Below are positions 13,140 through 21,516 of a stretch of DNA of 64,000 nucleotides, piece by piece. The stretch lies in NCBI RefSeq assembly GCF_014145675.1, contig NZ_JACGZW010000003.1, forward strand, positions 496,001 through 560,000, written 5' to 3'. The notes beneath the pieces were generated by a model. That model did no database searches. It was given only the letters and a program-made list of their open reading frames with translations, and was not told the origin of the DNA. Numbering within the stretch: the first letter of the stretch is position 1; each line of letters starts with the position of its first letter. Made by a program: the position numbers and the translations under genes. This stretch comes from Amycolatopsis dendrobii (GTDB lineage Bacteria > Actinomycetota > Actinomycetes > Mycobacteriales > Pseudonocardiaceae).

Positions 13140-14044
13140 CGCGCCACCTTCCACGCGGGCAGGGTCAATTCGTCGTCGACGCGCACGAACGCGGCGGTCA
13201 CCGGAAGTCCGATGTGGACCTCGGCCGGGTCGGCGTCCAGGAGTTCGGCCATCACCCGCACCCCTTCCTCCAGCTCCACCAGTGCGACCACGAACGGCAG
13301 CCGCTTGCCCGGCACCGCCGGATGGTGGTGCACGACGAAGCTGTAGACGGTTCCGCGTCCACTCGCGACCACATAGTCCGGCACTGTGTCGAGCGATCCG
13401 TCCGGCGGCATCGGGCCGGGCGGATGCCGCAGCACGTCGCCCCAGCGCTGGACGCGCAGTTCTCCCTCGCGCAGGCCGTCCCAAAAGAACTTGGTGTCGT
13501 GGCTGATCACCGGCCGCAGCACCGGCGACGGCGGCGGCTCCGGTTCGCGCGGACGGAACTTCAGCACGCGGAACACCATGTCCGCCACCAGTTCCCCGTC
13601 GACATACCAATTCGTCCGGGTGGTCACGAACCAGCCTTCGCCGAGCCCGGTGCGCTTCGGGCCGGTGACGTCCTCCAGCACGTTCGTGGTCGAAACGTGC
13701 TCGCCCGCCCGCAGGTAGCGGTGATAGGTCTGCTCGGAATTGGTGGCCACAATGGAGGTGTACCCGGCGTCGTCGAGCACCTTCAGGATCGAACCGAGCG
13801 GGTCGTCGTCCCCGCGCACGCCGTGCAGCCCCGGCATCGTCCACACCTGCGCCATCGCCGGCGGCGCGACAAGTCCTTTGTGGACACTCGTCTCGGCGTA
13901 CTCCGCGTCGGTGTAGACCGGGTTCGCGTCGCCGATCGCCTCGACCCAGTTGTTCACCATCGCCTGGTTCACCGGATCGCGCGCGTACCTCGGCGCGCTT
14001 TCGCCCTGTGCGGCGATTTTCGCGGCGGCTTCCTCGATCGTCAT
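13136..14044 (-). CDS. chsH2: ChsH2, MaoC-DUF35 fusion subunit
   Basis: 302 aa with an N-terminal MaoC-like domain (about 10-165) and a C-terminal DUF35 OB-fold domain (about 180-302). In the known system the DUF35 part binds Ltp2 and couples hydration to aldol cleavage. The protein has no cysteine at all, so the zinc ribbon common in DUF35 proteins is absent. The ATG overlaps the chsE2 stop codon. Confidence 0.92.
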   Translation of the reverse strand: MTIEEAAAKIAAQGESAPRYARDPVNQAMVNNWVEAIGDANPVYTDAEYAETSVHKGLVAPPAMAQVWTMPGLHGVRGDDDPLGSILKVLDDAGYTSIVATNSEQTYHRYLRAGEHVSTTNVLEDVTGPKRTGLGEGWFVTTRTNWYVDGELVADMVFRVLKFRPREPEPPPSPVLRPVISHDTKFFWDGLREGELRVQRWGDVLRHPPGPMPPDGSLDTVPDYVVASGRGTVYSFVVHHHPAVPGKRLPFVVALVELEEGVRVMAELLDADPAEVHIGLPVTAAFVRVDDELTLPAWKVAR

Positions 14045-15219
14045 CGCGGCACCCTCGGCAGTTCCAGTCCGGCGGAGGCGATCAGTTCGCGCTGGATCTC
14101 GCTGACGCCTCCGCCGAACGTCAGCACCAGGTTCCGTTTCGCCAGCACGTCGAGCCATTCGGCGAGTTCCGCGGTGTCCGGGTCGGCGAGGTCGCCGTGC
14201 CGCCCGACCAGCTCCTCCAGCAGCCTCCCGATCCGCTGGATTCGCTCGGAGGCGAACACCTTCGTCGCCGAGGCGTCGGCGATCTCGACCGACCCGTGCG
14301 CCGCTGCCGCCGCGACCTGCCAGTTCAGCAGTTCGTTGACCCGCGCGACCGCGAACGTCTCGGCCAAGACCGCGCGCACGTCCGGAAGGTCGAGCAGCGC
14401 CGCGCCGTCCGGGGTCCGGCGCGCCGCCGCCCACGCCCACACGCGGTCGTGCAGGCCGCCGATGCGCCCGGCCGGGCCGAGCATCACGCGCTCGTGGTTG
14501 AGCTGCGTGGTGATCAGCCGCCAGCCGCGGTTTTCCTCCCCCACCAGCATGTTCGCCGGCACCCGGACGTCGGAGTAGAACGTCGCGTTGACGTGGTGCG
14601 CACCGTCGCAGGTGATGATCGGCGTCCACGAATAGCCGGGGTCGCGGGTGTCCACGATGAGGATGGAGATGCCCTTGTGCTTCGGCGCGTCCGGGTCCGT
14701 GCGGACGGCCAGCCACACGTAGTCCGCGTCGTGGCCGCCGGTGGTGAAGACTTTCTGGCCGTTGATCACGTAATCGTCGCCGTCGCGGACCGCGCGCGTG
14801 CGCAGCGAGGCGAGGTCCGTCCCGGCTTCCGGCTCGGTGTACCCGATGGCGAAATGCACTTCGCCGGCCAGGATTTTCGGCAGGAACATGACTTTCTGCT
14901 CCTCGGTGCCGAACGCCTGCAACGTCGGCCCGACCGTCTGGAGCGTCACCGACGGCAGCTGGACATCCGCGCGGGCGGCTTCGTCGACGAAGATGTGCTG
15001 CTCGATCTCGCCGAAACCGCCGCCGCCGTACTCCTTGGGCCAGCCGACGCCGAGCTTCCCGTCGCGGCCCATCCGGCGCACGACGTCGCGGTACACCTGC
15101 CCGTGCCGCTCCCGCAGCAAGGCCCGGCGTTCGTCGGCGGTCAGCAGGCCCGCGAAGTACTCGCGCAGCTGCGCTCGCAGTTCTTGTTGCGCGGCCGTCA
15201 GTTCGATGTGCATGCTCAT
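14041..15219 (-). CDS. chsE2: ChsE2 (FadE29), acyl-CoA dehydrogenase subunit
   Basis: 392 aa acyl-CoA dehydrogenase that forms an alpha2-beta2 enzyme with ChsE1 to desaturate the three-carbon steroid side chain. FAD and substrate motifs include AIGYTEPEAGTDLASLRTRA (about 124-143) and the C-terminal TFGGGVSEIQRELIA. The ATG at 15,219 (MSMH) is chosen because it overlaps the chsE1 stop; a second ATG two codons later is possible. Confidence 0.93.
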   Translation of the reverse strand: MSMHIELTAAQQELRAQLREYFAGLLTADERRALLRERHGQVYRDVVRRMGRDGKLGVGWPKEYGGGGFGEIEQHIFVDEAARADVQLPSVTLQTVGPTLQAFGTEEQKVMFLPKILAGEVHFAIGYTEPEAGTDLASLRTRAVRDGDDYVINGQKVFTTGGHDADYVWLAVRTDPDAPKHKGISILIVDTRDPGYSWTPIITCDGAHHVNATFYSDVRVPANMLVGEENRGWRLITTQLNHERVMLGPAGRIGGLHDRVWAWAAARRTPDGAALLDLPDVRAVLAETFAVARVNELLNWQVAAAAAHGSVEIADASATKVFASERIQRIGRLLEELVGRHGDLADPDTAELAEWLDVLAKRNLVLTFGGGVSEIQRELIASAGLELPRVPR

Positions 15220-16283
15220 CCCGCCACTCGTTCGCCCAGCCGGCCGAGCCGGTGCGCCGCTCCCCCGACCGCGCGGCCGAGGTCCTTCACCGCCGAGGAA
15301 TACCGGTGCAGCGGATAGGTGCGATCGACGCCGACCCCGCCGTGCAGGTGATGACAGATCGCCAGCGCGGACGGAGCTTCCTCGGTCAGCCAGTACGCCG
15401 CGATGTCCAGCTCGGTGTCCGCGTCCAATCCGGACGCCAGCCGCCACACTGCCGACACCGCGGCAAGATGCACGGTGCGGGAAGCGACGTAGACGTCCGC
15501 GATTTGCTGTGCCACCGCTTGGAATGTCGCAAGCGGACGACCGAATTGCGTGCGCTCGCCGACGTGCTGGGCAGTTAACGCCAAGGCTCCGGCGAGCAGG
15601 CCGTCGCCGAGCGCGAGCGCTCCTGCCAGCGCGTAACGGTGCAGCGTCTGCAACGCATGTCCTGCCGTGCGGTCACGCAAGAAATCCGCTTCGCTCACCC
15701 GCACACCGTCGAACCGCACGGTGTACTCCGGCGCGCCAGTCGCGTTGTACGCAGGCAGCACTTCGACCCCGTCGGCGCGCGGATCCACCAGCGCGACGCC
15801 AGCGTCTCCCGGCAACGCGATCGGCGTGAGAATGCGCGTCGCCTCCGCGGCGTACGGCACGTGCGTCTTGACGCCCGTCACCGCCCACGCGCCGTCCGCC
15901 GCCGCACCGCTGGTCCCGGGGATGGAGGTCAGCGGTGCGGACGGCTCGTGCAAGGCCGCAGTGAGAATCGTCTCTCCCGCGGCTGCGGGCGGCAGGAACT
16001 CGGCGCGCTGCGCCGGGGTGCCGAGGGCCTCGATCGGGAGGATCCCGAGCGCCAGCACGGCGTATGCGGGCACCGCCGCCGCGGCCCTTCCGACCTCGGT
16101 GAGCACCGGGGCGACGTGGTCGACGCCGAGCCCGTCGCCGCCGAGGTCGGCGGGCAGGGGCAGGGCGAGCAGGCCCGCGTCGGCCAGCGCTCGCCACTGG
16201 TCCGCGGGCTCGTCGGCCTTCCCGAGCACTCGCGCGGCGAGCGAGGTGATCTCGCTCTGCGTATCGTCGGGGGTGAAGTCCAC
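15216..16283 (-). CDS. chsE1: ChsE1 (FadE28), acyl-CoA dehydrogenase subunit
   Basis: 355 aa short acyl-CoA dehydrogenase, partner of ChsE2. RTQFGRPLATFQAVAQQIADVYV is a recognisable C-terminal-domain segment (residues about 253-275) and ICHHLHGGVGVDRTYPLHRY is near the end. The GTG at 16,283 (VDFTPDD) has GGAGGGAG upstream; a longer frame to 16,424 would cross the KstR box and is rejected. First gene of chsE1-chsE2-chsH2-chsH1-ltp2. Confidence 0.9.
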   Translation of the reverse strand: MDFTPDDTQSEITSLAARVLGKADEPADQWRALADAGLLALPLPADLGGDGLGVDHVAPVLTEVGRAAAAVPAYAVLALGILPIEALGTPAQRAEFLPPAAAGETILTAALHEPSAPLTSIPGTSGAAADGAWAVTGVKTHVPYAAEATRILTPIALPGDAGVALVDPRADGVEVLPAYNATGAPEYTVRFDGVRVSEADFLRDRTAGHALQTLHRYALAGALALGDGLLAGALALTAQHVGERTQFGRPLATFQAVAQQIADVYVASRTVHLAAVSAVWRLASGLDADTELDIAAYWLTEEAPSALAICHHLHGGVGVDRTYPLHRYSSAVKDLGRAVGGAAHRLGRLGERVAG

Positions 16284-16304
16284 TCCGGTCTCCCTCCACC
16301 TAGG

Positions 16305-16318
16305 TGGAACACGTTCTA
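16305..16318. promoter_or_regulatory. KstR-type operator (full match) upstream of chsE1
   Basis: TGGAACACGTTCTA matches TNNAACNNGTTNNA at every fixed position. It lies 22 nt before chsE1 and 92 nt before the divergent hydrolase at 16,410. Confidence 0.88.
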
Positions 16319-16409
16319 TTTTTAGCCGGTATGGGCTGGCTCGGCAACCCCCGGGACCGGGTCCCGGGCGGTAGATCGGCAGGACGAGCAGGGAGGGCGG
16401 CACGCCGGC

Positions 16410-17351
16410 ATGGGTGCAGAACAAGTTCTCAAATCAGCGCTGGGCGACGTCGGATGGCAAGCAACGCGGAAGCTCGCGACCATCCCGCCCACCGCGGGCG
16501 TCCCCGACCCGAAGCCGCTGTCCCTGCCCGGCCGCGGCCAGACCGTCGTGGTGGACGTCGGCCCGCGGCACGCACCCGCGGTGATCCTGCTGCACTCCGT
16601 CGCCTGCACCGGGCTGCTCACCTGGTATTCCGTGCTGAAGCGGCTGTCGGCGAACCACCGGGTGGTGGTGTTCGACCAGCGCTGGCACGGCCAGGGCATC
16701 CGCTCGCACGACTTCAGCCTCGAAGACTGCGCGGACGACGTGGTCGCGGTCGCCGACGCGCTGGGCATCGACGAGTTCATGGTCGCGGGCTACTCGATGG
16801 GCGGCATGGTCGGCCAGCTGACCGCCCACCGTTATCCCGACCGCGTCACCGGCCTTGTCCTGTGCTCGACAGCGAGCAACTTCCGGCGAGGCATCCGGCA
16901 ACGCGTGGCACTCGACCTGTTCGGCCGCACCCTGCACCTGCTGCGCGACCAGGCCCGCATCGGCCTGGTCCCCGGCGAACCCCGCCGCGAACGCCTCGCC
17001 CGCCTGGAGGACCACCGGTGGGCACTGGAGGAATTCCGCTCGACGAGCCCGTGGGCGATCGCGGTCGCGCTGGACGAGATCGGCCGCTTCGACTCGACGC
17101 CGTGGCTGCACACGCTCGATCTGCCCGCGGCGGTGGTGGTGACTTCGCGGGACGGGTTCATCGCGCCCGCACATCAGCGGAGTCTGGCGCGGCGGATTCC
17201 GGGGGCGGCGACGTACGAGATCCCGGCCGGGCACACCGCGTGCGTGTTCGCGGCGGACCAGTTCGTGGCGGCGTTGATGGCGGCGTGCACTTCGGTGCAG
17301 GCGGCGATCGGCGGGCAGGAACGGGCGGCGGAGGTCGCGGACTCGGCGTAG
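16410..17351 (+). CDS. Alpha/beta hydrolase divergent from chsE1
   Basis: 313 aa alpha/beta hydrolase. HSVACTGLLTWYSVL surrounds the oxyanion region, the nucleophile elbow is GYSMGG, and an acidic residue in TSRDGFIAP and a His in IPAGHTACVF can complete the triad. Substrate unknown. The shared KstR box suggests a steroid-related role (for example thioester or lactone hydrolysis), but this is only context. ATG at 16,410. Confidence 0.8.
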   Translation: MGAEQVLKSALGDVGWQATRKLATIPPTAGVPDPKPLSLPGRGQTVVVDVGPRHAPAVILLHSVACTGLLTWYSVLKRLSANHRVVVFDQRWHGQGIRSHDFSLEDCADDVVAVADALGIDEFMVAGYSMGGMVGQLTAHRYPDRVTGLVLCSTASNFRRGIRQRVALDLFGRTLHLLRDQARIGLVPGEPRRERLARLEDHRWALEEFRSTSPWAIAVALDEIGRFDSTPWLHTLDLPAAVVVTSRDGFIAPAHQRSLARRIPGAATYEIPAGHTACVFAADQFVAALMAACTSVQAAIGGQERAAEVADSA

Positions 17352-17354
17352 CGG

Positions 17355-17400
17355 CTCGCGCGTGGCAATCCCGGTTCTAACCGGGATTGCCACGCACGAG
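17355..17400. terminator. Hairpin of the GGTT-AACC family between convergent genes
   Basis: Arms 17,355-17,376 and 17,379-17,400 pair over 22 bp with one mismatch around a CT loop. It lies between the hydrolase and Uma2 stop codons. Inner GGTT/AACC and outer CTCG/CGAG are shared with the hairpins at 62-109 and 11,534-11,577, while the middle of the stem differs. Confidence 0.72.
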
Positions 17401-17404
17401 GGCC

Positions 17405-17959
17405 CTAGTACGTCGACACCAGATCCGCGGGCCGCAACTCCAGCCGATACGGCACCTCCAGCCGCACCACGTCGTCTCCGGTCGCTTCCCCGTCCAGCAC
17501 ATACTCGCCGTCCACCAGGCGGAAGCAGCTCAGCGCCGGCTCGTTCGGCTCGATCACCCAGTAGTACGGGCACCCGGCGAGCGCGAGCCGGGCCGGTTTG
17601 AGGAAGCGGTCGATGTGCCTGCTCGACGGCGACACCACCTCGACCGCCAGCACCGGGACGCCGACCAGGGCGCGTTCGGTGAACGTCTCGCGCCGCCCGA
17701 TCACGACGTCCGGGATCATCACGGTGAACTCGTCGAGCACCACGTCCACCGGCGCGGGGAGGACCTCGCAGTCGGCAGGGCACACCGGGGTGAGCGCGGC
17801 GAGGAGGCGCGCGACCACCCGCTGGTGCAGCGGACGCGGGGACGGGCTCACCAGAAGCGTCCCGTCCACCAGCTCGTACCGGCGGCGTTCATCCGAGATC
17901 GTCTCCAGGTCCCGACGCGTGAGACGGTCGCCGTGCGCGAACATCGGGACTGTCATCAT
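17405..17959 (-). CDS. Uma2 family (DUF820) restriction-endonuclease-fold protein
   Basis: 184 aa PD-(D/E)xK-fold Uma2 protein. Family landmarks are YELVDGTLLVSPSP (residues about 28-41), VMIPDVVIGRR with the acidic residue, VLAVEVVSPSSRHIDR with the E-x-V-SPSS pattern, and YYWVIEP. Biological role unknown; Uma2 genes are scattered and multiplied in actinobacteria and cyanobacteria. ATG codons at 17,959 and 17,956 are both possible. Confidence 0.83.
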   Translation of the reverse strand: MMTVPMFAHGDRLTRRDLETISDERRRYELVDGTLLVSPSPRPLHQRVVARLLAALTPVCPADCEVLPAPVDVVLDEFTVMIPDVVIGRRETFTERALVGVPVLAVEVVSPSSRHIDRFLKPARLALAGCPYYWVIEPNEPALSCFRLVDGEYVLDGEATGDDVVRLEVPYRLELRPADLVSTY

Positions 17960-18434
17960 GCTGCCCCCGCAGGCGGGCCGACCGGAAACGACTCGGCCAG
18001 GGTAGTCGGGCACGCGCGGCAGCGCGAACCGTCCCGCGACCGGCGGCCGACCCGGCTAGCCCATTCGCCGCGCGACCCGTCCGCCGAAACGCTCACCGTG
18101 CGTCACCGAAATGCGGAGTTGTCACCCCGGTCAGCCCAGTCGTGCCCAGCGAACAGGTTCTTTCGGAAGAGTCAGGCAATTTATTCCACTCGCAATTCCG
18201 CGTCCAGTAAACGGCCATCACGGGATCACCTACCCGTTGCCCGGCCTCGGAAAACCCACTGTGGCGCATCCCGAAAGGGAACCCTATCATCGGCCGTGCC
18301 CACGTCCCGTGAATGGGTGATTCAACGGGATTTCACCATTCCGAACGCTATTCGCGCTCCGTGATTAACCGGCCGGACCGCTGCGCCGCTTAGGCTGACC
18401 GGACGTCCTGGAATTCCGTCCTACGGTGGTGGTC
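17960..18434. other. Intergenic, AT-richer leader of the DUF6119 gene
   Basis: 475 bp without a supported gene. From about 18,165 to 18,375 it is clearly less GC-rich than its surroundings, with segments such as CAATTTATTCCACTCGC and GATTTCACCATTCC. This may mark a promoter region or transferred DNA. A 65-codon minus frame at 18,093-18,290 has no recognisable product. Confidence 0.6.
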
Positions 18435-20066
18435 ATGCCTGCCCCCAGCCGTCCGGCGTCCCTCTTCCGTCTCGACGGCTCCGCGGCGGAATCCGACCTG
18501 CTGACCCCGTTGTCGGCCGAGCAGATCAGCGCCGACCGCCCGGTCGACCTGCCCGGCGCCCGGGCACGGATCGTCGCGGGCGCGTTCCGCACCGAAGCCC
18601 CGCAATGGCTGCAGCACGCCGAAGCCCTCGGCGGCGGCCCGCTCGACCTGCCCTCGACGCTGCCGTTCGCCGTCCTGCTCGTGCCGCGCCCGCCCTGGAC
18701 CTACGCGGTCACCTGGGGCGCGGGACATCTCGTGCTCAACGACGAACACGTCGAACAGGGTTTCGGGCTGCGCTTCGGAATCCGCCGGCTCGACCCGTTC
18801 GACCTCGGCCTCGTCGCGAGCGCCGCGCTCGACGTTTCCGCGCGGGCCACGCAAATCTCGATTCCCGGCGGCGGCGAACTGTCCGCGTTCCGGCTCGAAC
18901 CATACGGCGACCTCGTCCACCGGCTCGCCGGTTCGGCGGATCTCACCGACCTCACCTACGGCCGGGTGACCGGCAAGCGCTACCGCATCCGCGTCGGCAC
19001 CTCGCTGTGGGCACCGCTGGCGAAGGACCCCGAAGCGTTCCTGGCCGACCTCGACGCCGTCGGCGCGGTCGTCGACGAACCGGACGAGGATTCCGCGCTG
19101 CGGTTCATCGCCCAGACCCGCCCGATGGACCGGCACCACCCGCTCGTGCCCGAACTGGAACGGCGACTCGCCGAAGCACTCGGCGGCAGCGACGCGCTCG
19201 GCCTGGCCTGGCCGTCGAGTGCCGCGAACGACGCGGAAAACGCCGGTTCGTTCCGCATCACCGGCCTCGGTCCCGGCGGGCCGATCCCCGTGTCGGGCCG
19301 CCTCGAACTGGACCACCTGACCACGCGGCTCAGCGGAATTCCCGTTGAGCGGCGGCTGAAAGCCCTGCGCGCGGGCCGCATCACGACCTGCGCCGACGAC
19401 GCGGGCGCGGAACCCACCGGAGCGCCGCTGCCCGCCGCGCGCTGGCTCGTCTTCGAGACGACCGTCGAGCACACCCGGTACGTATTCCACCAGGCGCGCT
19501 GGTACCGGATCGGCGAGACTTATGTCGCGCAGATGCGGGATCAGGTCCGGGATCTGGTGGCCCGCAAGCACGTCTGGCCGGACATCACCTGGAAACCGAG
19601 CGGGCAGCCCGACGACGAGCATCGGTATTGCCAGCGCGTGGCCGCTCTCGCGCCGGGATATCTGTGCCTCGACAAGGATTTCGCGAGCACTCCCCTGCAT
19701 CCGCGCTTCGAACTCTGCGACGTGCTGGGCCCCGAGGACGAGCTGATCCACGTCAAATGGCTCGGCCGGGCTACCGCGGCCAGCCATCTCTACACCCAGG
19801 CGCTCGTGTCCGCCGAAGCACTGCACGATGAGCCGGAAGCGCTGGCACAGCTGGCCGACAAGGTGTCCGCTTTAGACCCGGGACGGACTCTGGGCGGGGC
19901 ACCGGACACTGTGGTGCTCGCCGCCGCGGGACGGGCGTGGAATGTGGACGAGTTGTTCACGCTCTCGCAGGTCGCCTTGCTGCGGCTGGACCGAGCGGTG
20001 CGGAGCTTGCGCGCGACGTTGAAGTTCGCGGATATTCCCCACACGGCGAAGAAGAGGCGCCGTTAA
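18435..20066 (+). CDS. DUF6119 / TIGR04141 sporadically distributed protein
   Basis: 543 aa protein matching the TIGR04141 (DUF6119) family by length and by the C-terminal pattern FELCDVLGPEDELIHVKWLG, then SHLYTQALVSAEAL. The function is unknown; the family is rare and scattered, which suggests horizontal spread, and members are sometimes discussed near defence genes. The ATG at 18,435 is preferred over in-frame GTGs at 18,426 and 18,429. Its stop overlaps the convergent acyltransferase stop (TTAA). Confidence 0.8.
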   Translation: MPAPSRPASLFRLDGSAAESDLLTPLSAEQISADRPVDLPGARARIVAGAFRTEAPQWLQHAEALGGGPLDLPSTLPFAVLLVPRPPWTYAVTWGAGHLVLNDEHVEQGFGLRFGIRRLDPFDLGLVASAALDVSARATQISIPGGGELSAFRLEPYGDLVHRLAGSADLTDLTYGRVTGKRYRIRVGTSLWAPLAKDPEAFLADLDAVGAVVDEPDEDSALRFIAQTRPMDRHHPLVPELERRLAEALGGSDALGLAWPSSAANDAENAGSFRITGLGPGGPIPVSGRLELDHLTTRLSGIPVERRLKALRAGRITTCADDAGAEPTGAPLPAARWLVFETTVEHTRYVFHQARWYRIGETYVAQMRDQVRDLVARKHVWPDITWKPSGQPDDEHRYCQRVAALAPGYLCLDKDFASTPLHPRFELCDVLGPEDELIHVKWLGRATAASHLYTQALVSAEALHDEPEALAQLADKVSALDPGRTLGGAPDTVVLAAAGRAWNVDELFTLSQVALLRLDRAVRSLRATLKFADIPHTAKKRRR

Positions 20067-21457
20067 ACCGGCGCGGCCTTGCTCAACTCGTCCATCGCCT
20101 CCGGCAACGCGTCCGCCAGCGGCCACAAATCCTTCACCAGCTCCTTGGCCCCCAGCAACCCAATCCCGATCTTGCCGTCGTTCGACAGCACCGTGATGTT
20201 GAGCCCCGCCCCGTGGAACACCGGCCCCAGCGGATAAAGCCCGGTGATCCGCGCGCCCAGCAAATACAGCGGCATCGGCGGCCCAGGCACATTCGAGATG
20301 ATCAGGTTGTGCACCACCGGATGCCGTTCGGCCAATCGCAGCGCCGAATACGCGCGCACGCCGAGCCCGAAGACTGTCGCCGGGGAGAATTGGGCCCAGT
20401 CGGCGAGCATGTCGGCGTCGATGTCGTAATGGTGGTCCTTCGCCCGCCGGTTCGCTTCGGCCAGGAAGAACACGCGCGCCGCCGGGTCGGGCAGATGTGT
20501 GGGCAGCGAAGCGAAAAAGGCCGAAACCCGGTTGCTGCCGCGATCGCGTTCCGTGCGTTCGTGCACCGATACCGGCACCGTCGCCACCAGCGGGTCGCCC
20601 GGCAGTTCGCCGCGGCCGAGCAGGAATTGCCGCAGGGCACCGGAAACGAGCGCCAGCACCACGTCGTTCACCGTGACGCCGAAAGCGTCCTTCACCTGCT
20701 TCACCGCATCGAGATCCAATTGCGCGAAAGCGACCGAGCGATGACCGGTGATGGTGCCGTTCAGCGAGGTCCGCGGCGCGGTGAACGGCACCGGCATTCC
20801 CTTGCCGCGCAAGGCTTTGCCGAGCCACCGCGGGACCAGCTCGATCAGCTCCGGCAGCAACCGGGCGATCTCGAACGGCCGGTGCAGCAGCGAATCGGCG
20901 CTCTCGCGCAGCAGCCGCAACCGCGTGGGGAGACCGTCGTTGCGGCGTTCGCCGGCGGGCAGTTCCGGCAGCGGCGCGTCAGGTTCGAGACCGGCGAGGT
21001 AGCCGATCAGGCTGGCCCCGCCGACGCCGTCGACGCTCGCGTGGTGCATTTTCAGCAGCACCGCCAGCCGTCCGTCCGACAGGCCCTCGATCACGTAGCA
21101 CTGCCACAGCGGATGCGCCCGGTCGAGCCGCTGCCCGGCGATGTGCGCGCACATCTCGGCGAGCTCGCGGTCGTCGCCCGGCGCGGGCAGGCCGATCCGG
21201 TGCACATGGTTGTCGAGGTCGAAATCCTCGTCCTCGACCCACACCGGATGGTTCAGGTTCCAGAGTGGATTGTGGAGTTTGCGGCGGAACGCCGGGATCA
21301 GCGCGACGCGTTCGGCGAGGCGGCGCTTGAACTCCGGGAACGCGTAGCCGCCGGGCATGGTCGAGCCGTCGAGGGTGAGCAGGCCGCAGACGTGCAGGAC
21401 CTGCGAGGGCGTCTCCAGGTAGAGGAAGCTCGCGTCCAGCCCGCTCAGTCGCTGCAT
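20063..21457 (-). CDS. Wax ester synthase/diacylglycerol acyltransferase (WS/DGAT)
   Basis: 464 aa WS/DGAT family enzyme, making triacylglycerol or wax esters from acyl-CoA at the membrane or lipid-body surface. The catalytic HHxxxDG is at His138-Gly144 (HHASVDG). The N-terminal LSGLDASFLYLETPSQ and the NLIISNVPGPPMPLYLLG block typical of the family are present. Divergent from the esterase at 21,517 with a 59-bp gap, so the two may share control (lipid storage and release). Confidence 0.9.
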   Translation of the reverse strand: MQRLSGLDASFLYLETPSQVLHVCGLLTLDGSTMPGGYAFPEFKRRLAERVALIPAFRRKLHNPLWNLNHPVWVEDEDFDLDNHVHRIGLPAPGDDRELAEMCAHIAGQRLDRAHPLWQCYVIEGLSDGRLAVLLKMHHASVDGVGGASLIGYLAGLEPDAPLPELPAGERRNDGLPTRLRLLRESADSLLHRPFEIARLLPELIELVPRWLGKALRGKGMPVPFTAPRTSLNGTITGHRSVAFAQLDLDAVKQVKDAFGVTVNDVVLALVSGALRQFLLGRGELPGDPLVATVPVSVHERTERDRGSNRVSAFFASLPTHLPDPAARVFFLAEANRRAKDHHYDIDADMLADWAQFSPATVFGLGVRAYSALRLAERHPVVHNLIISNVPGPPMPLYLLGARITGLYPLGPVFHGAGLNITVLSNDGKIGIGLLGAKELVKDLWPLADALPEAMDELSKAAPV

Positions 21458-21516
21458 GTCTGCCAGGGTAAGGCAGAACCCTGGCCGGGGCGCTCGGCGG
21501 AGGTAGCATCGGGAAG

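Noticed and set aside
18093..18290. 65-codon minus-strand frame upstream of the DUF6119 gene
   Set aside because: Lies in AT-richer leader DNA, no family, no convincing start signal.
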